A stretch of DNA of 20,503 nt, taken from contig CALHZJ010000068.1 in the NCBI GenBank assembly GCA_938041005.1, forward strand, positions 1 to 20,503, written 5' to 3'. This document shows, one piece after another, positions 20,214-20,503 of this stretch (the first letter of the stretch is position 1; each line of letters starts with the position of its first letter). The position numbers and the translations under genes are program-made. Under the pieces are notes generated by a model. The model was not told the origin of the DNA. It saw only the letters and a list, made by a program, of their open reading frames with translations, and made no database searches. This DNA is from an uncultured Candidatus Saccharibacteria bacterium (lineage in GTDB: Bacteria > Patescibacteriota > Saccharimonadia > Saccharimonadales > Saccharimonadaceae).

Positions 20214-20303
20214 GGACACATAGCTCCAACGGCAGAGCACCCGCCGCGTCGACAACGATGTCGGCGCAGTGGGAGGTTGCGGGTTCGAGTCCCGCTGTGT
20301 CCA
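20214..20303 (+). ncRNA. tRNA-like domain with a long helix in place of the anticodon arm
   Basis: The acceptor stem GGACACA/TGTGTCC (20214-20220/20296-20302) is perfect. TA is followed by a D-stem GCTC/GAGC with an 8-nt loop containing GG. The T-arm GCGGG-TTCGAGT-CCCGC is canonical and the variable region AGGTT has normal length. Between D-arm and variable region lie 34 nt instead of 17. They fold into one continuous helix: 20240-20247 with 20266-20273 (one G-U, one C-A mismatch), then 20248-20254 with 20259-20265 (one G-U) and an ACGA loop. There is no 7-nt anticodon loop with U33, so it cannot decode. A is the discriminator and CCA is not encoded, unlike tRNA-Gln here. It resembles the tRNA-like part of a tmRNA in plan but has a full D-stem. 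Confidence 0.6.
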
Positions 20304-20427
20304 CTGAGATGGCACAACGGCGTGTCATATCTACCCACTGGGCTCGCGAGATTCATTCGTTGCAGATTCTTATCTCAAAGATGAGATTAGAAACTACTCC
20401 GAACAGAACCGCTTGAGCCCGCCCACA

Positions 20428-20465
20428 CCCTATCTCGATGATGAGATAGGGTTTTCTCCTTTTTG
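20428..20465 (+). terminator. Terminator of the structured RNA unit
   Basis: CCCTATCTC (20428-20436) pairs perfectly with GAGATAGGG (20443-20451) around 6 nt, followed by TTTTCTCCTTTTT. A weaker look-alike hairpin (ATCTC/GAGAT, 20372-20376/20383-20387) lies upstream without a T-run. The terminator directly precedes the next gene's -10. Confidence 0.85.
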
Positions 20466-20468
20466 TGA

Positions 20469-20474
20469 TAAAAT
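20469..20474 (+). promoter_or_regulatory. Extended -10 of the last gene, leaderless
   Basis: TG-A-TAAAAT (hexamer 20469-20474) ends 7 bases before ATG 20482, the same arrangement as for the helicase and ATPase operon. Confidence 0.5.
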
Positions 20475-20481
20475 AACAGAG

Positions 20482-20503
20482 ATGACATCGTTTTGGAATG
20501 ATT
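20482..20503 (+). CDS. Start of a gene running off the window
   Basis: Only MTSFWND can be read. The call rests on the extended -10 element 7 nt upstream and the terminator just before it. No product can be suggested. Confidence 0.4.

Noticed and set aside
20240..20273. Anticodon-loop intron in the tRNA-like domain
   Set aside because: Removing 17 nt from the 24-nt loop does not leave a normal loop with U33 in any way I could find, and group I introns are far longer.
19791..20303. Considered as tmRNA, RNase P RNA or SRP RNA
   Set aside because: There is no tag reading frame ending in a tmRNA-like AlaAla, no typical tmRNA ends, no GAGGAAAGTCC-type RNase P core, and no SRP GGAA/GGAG apical loop.
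19686..20315. Minus-strand frame of 209 codons over the structured unit
   Set aside because: It is antisense to the helicase end, microprotein and tRNA-like domain, with a low-complexity Pro/Arg/Ser look caused by GC-rich stems; there is no ribosome site.
20102..20416. Plus-strand frame of 104 codons covering the tRNA-like domain
   Set aside because: It reads straight through the tRNA-like fold and hairpins; no ribosome site and no protein-like pattern.
1..20503. CRISPR array, IS transposase or prophage structural genes
   Set aside because: No regularly spaced direct repeats, no DDE, serine or tyrosine recombinase motifs and no capsid or tail-like proteins were seen.

Overview
The window looks like a chromosomal piece of a Saccharibacteria-type (TM7, Patescibacteria/CPR) genome. 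The basis is the gene repertoire and compact layout: a UvrD-like helicase fused to a RecB-type nuclease, small divergent housekeeping proteins, short intergenic gaps, many small orphan membrane or secreted proteins and moderate GC by eye. UGA is used as a normal stop, which argues against the UGA=Gly lineages (Gracilibacteria/SR1). The lineage call is inference from recognition; no marker gene is present.

Layout. 1-726: 3' part of a DHH/DHHA1 phosphoesterase (NrnA-like). 739-1567 (minus): a probable zinc metallopeptidase split by a +1 frameshift at CCC-UAA. 1669-2580: an orphan gene with a consensus promoter, flanked by 11-bp inverted repeats and full of hairpins. 2631-4130: cysS with promoter and terminator. 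4140-7250 (minus): an operon of ABC ATPase, ABC-2 permease and AI-2E/PerM-type membrane protein. 7301-8928 (plus): a response regulator and histidine kinase, divergent from the ABC operon and perhaps its regulator. 9005-9525: a Gre-like factor with terminator. 9561-10931: a 1.25-kb segment bounded by a duplicated tRNA-Gln 3' end, holding a DUF2268-like protease and a small orphan. 11005-12705: a TrmA/RlmD-type RNA methyltransferase and a DUF3021-like membrane protein. 12714-15514 (minus): a conserved hypothetical translationally coupled to a P-type ATPase. 15570-16309 (minus): a small membrane protein and a small secreted cysteine-containing protein, separated by a perfect 16-bp hairpin. 16441-19737: the helicase-nuclease. 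19756-20465: a self-contained, GC-rich, heavily structured transcription unit. 20482 to the end: the start of another gene.

Expression logic. At seven transcription-unit heads (cysS, response regulator, DUF2268 protease, RNA methyltransferase, the ATPase partner, the helicase and the last gene) a -10 box ends only 6-8 bases before the start codon. These mRNAs should be leaderless. The minus-strand ABC operon, the Gre-like gene and the small accessory genes instead have leaders with Shine-Dalgarno (SD) sequences.

Most interesting part. The unit at 19756-20465 has its own promoter, about 135 nt of folded leader, a 55-residue microprotein with two CxxCxGxG knuckles as in the DnaJ zinc finger, a run of perfect hairpins, a tRNA-like domain whose anticodon arm is replaced by a roughly 15-bp helix, and a terminator. 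I do not recognise it as a described RNA or gene family. Two other GC-richer, hairpin-containing foreign-looking genes (1750-2529 and 15962-16309) lie in the same window.
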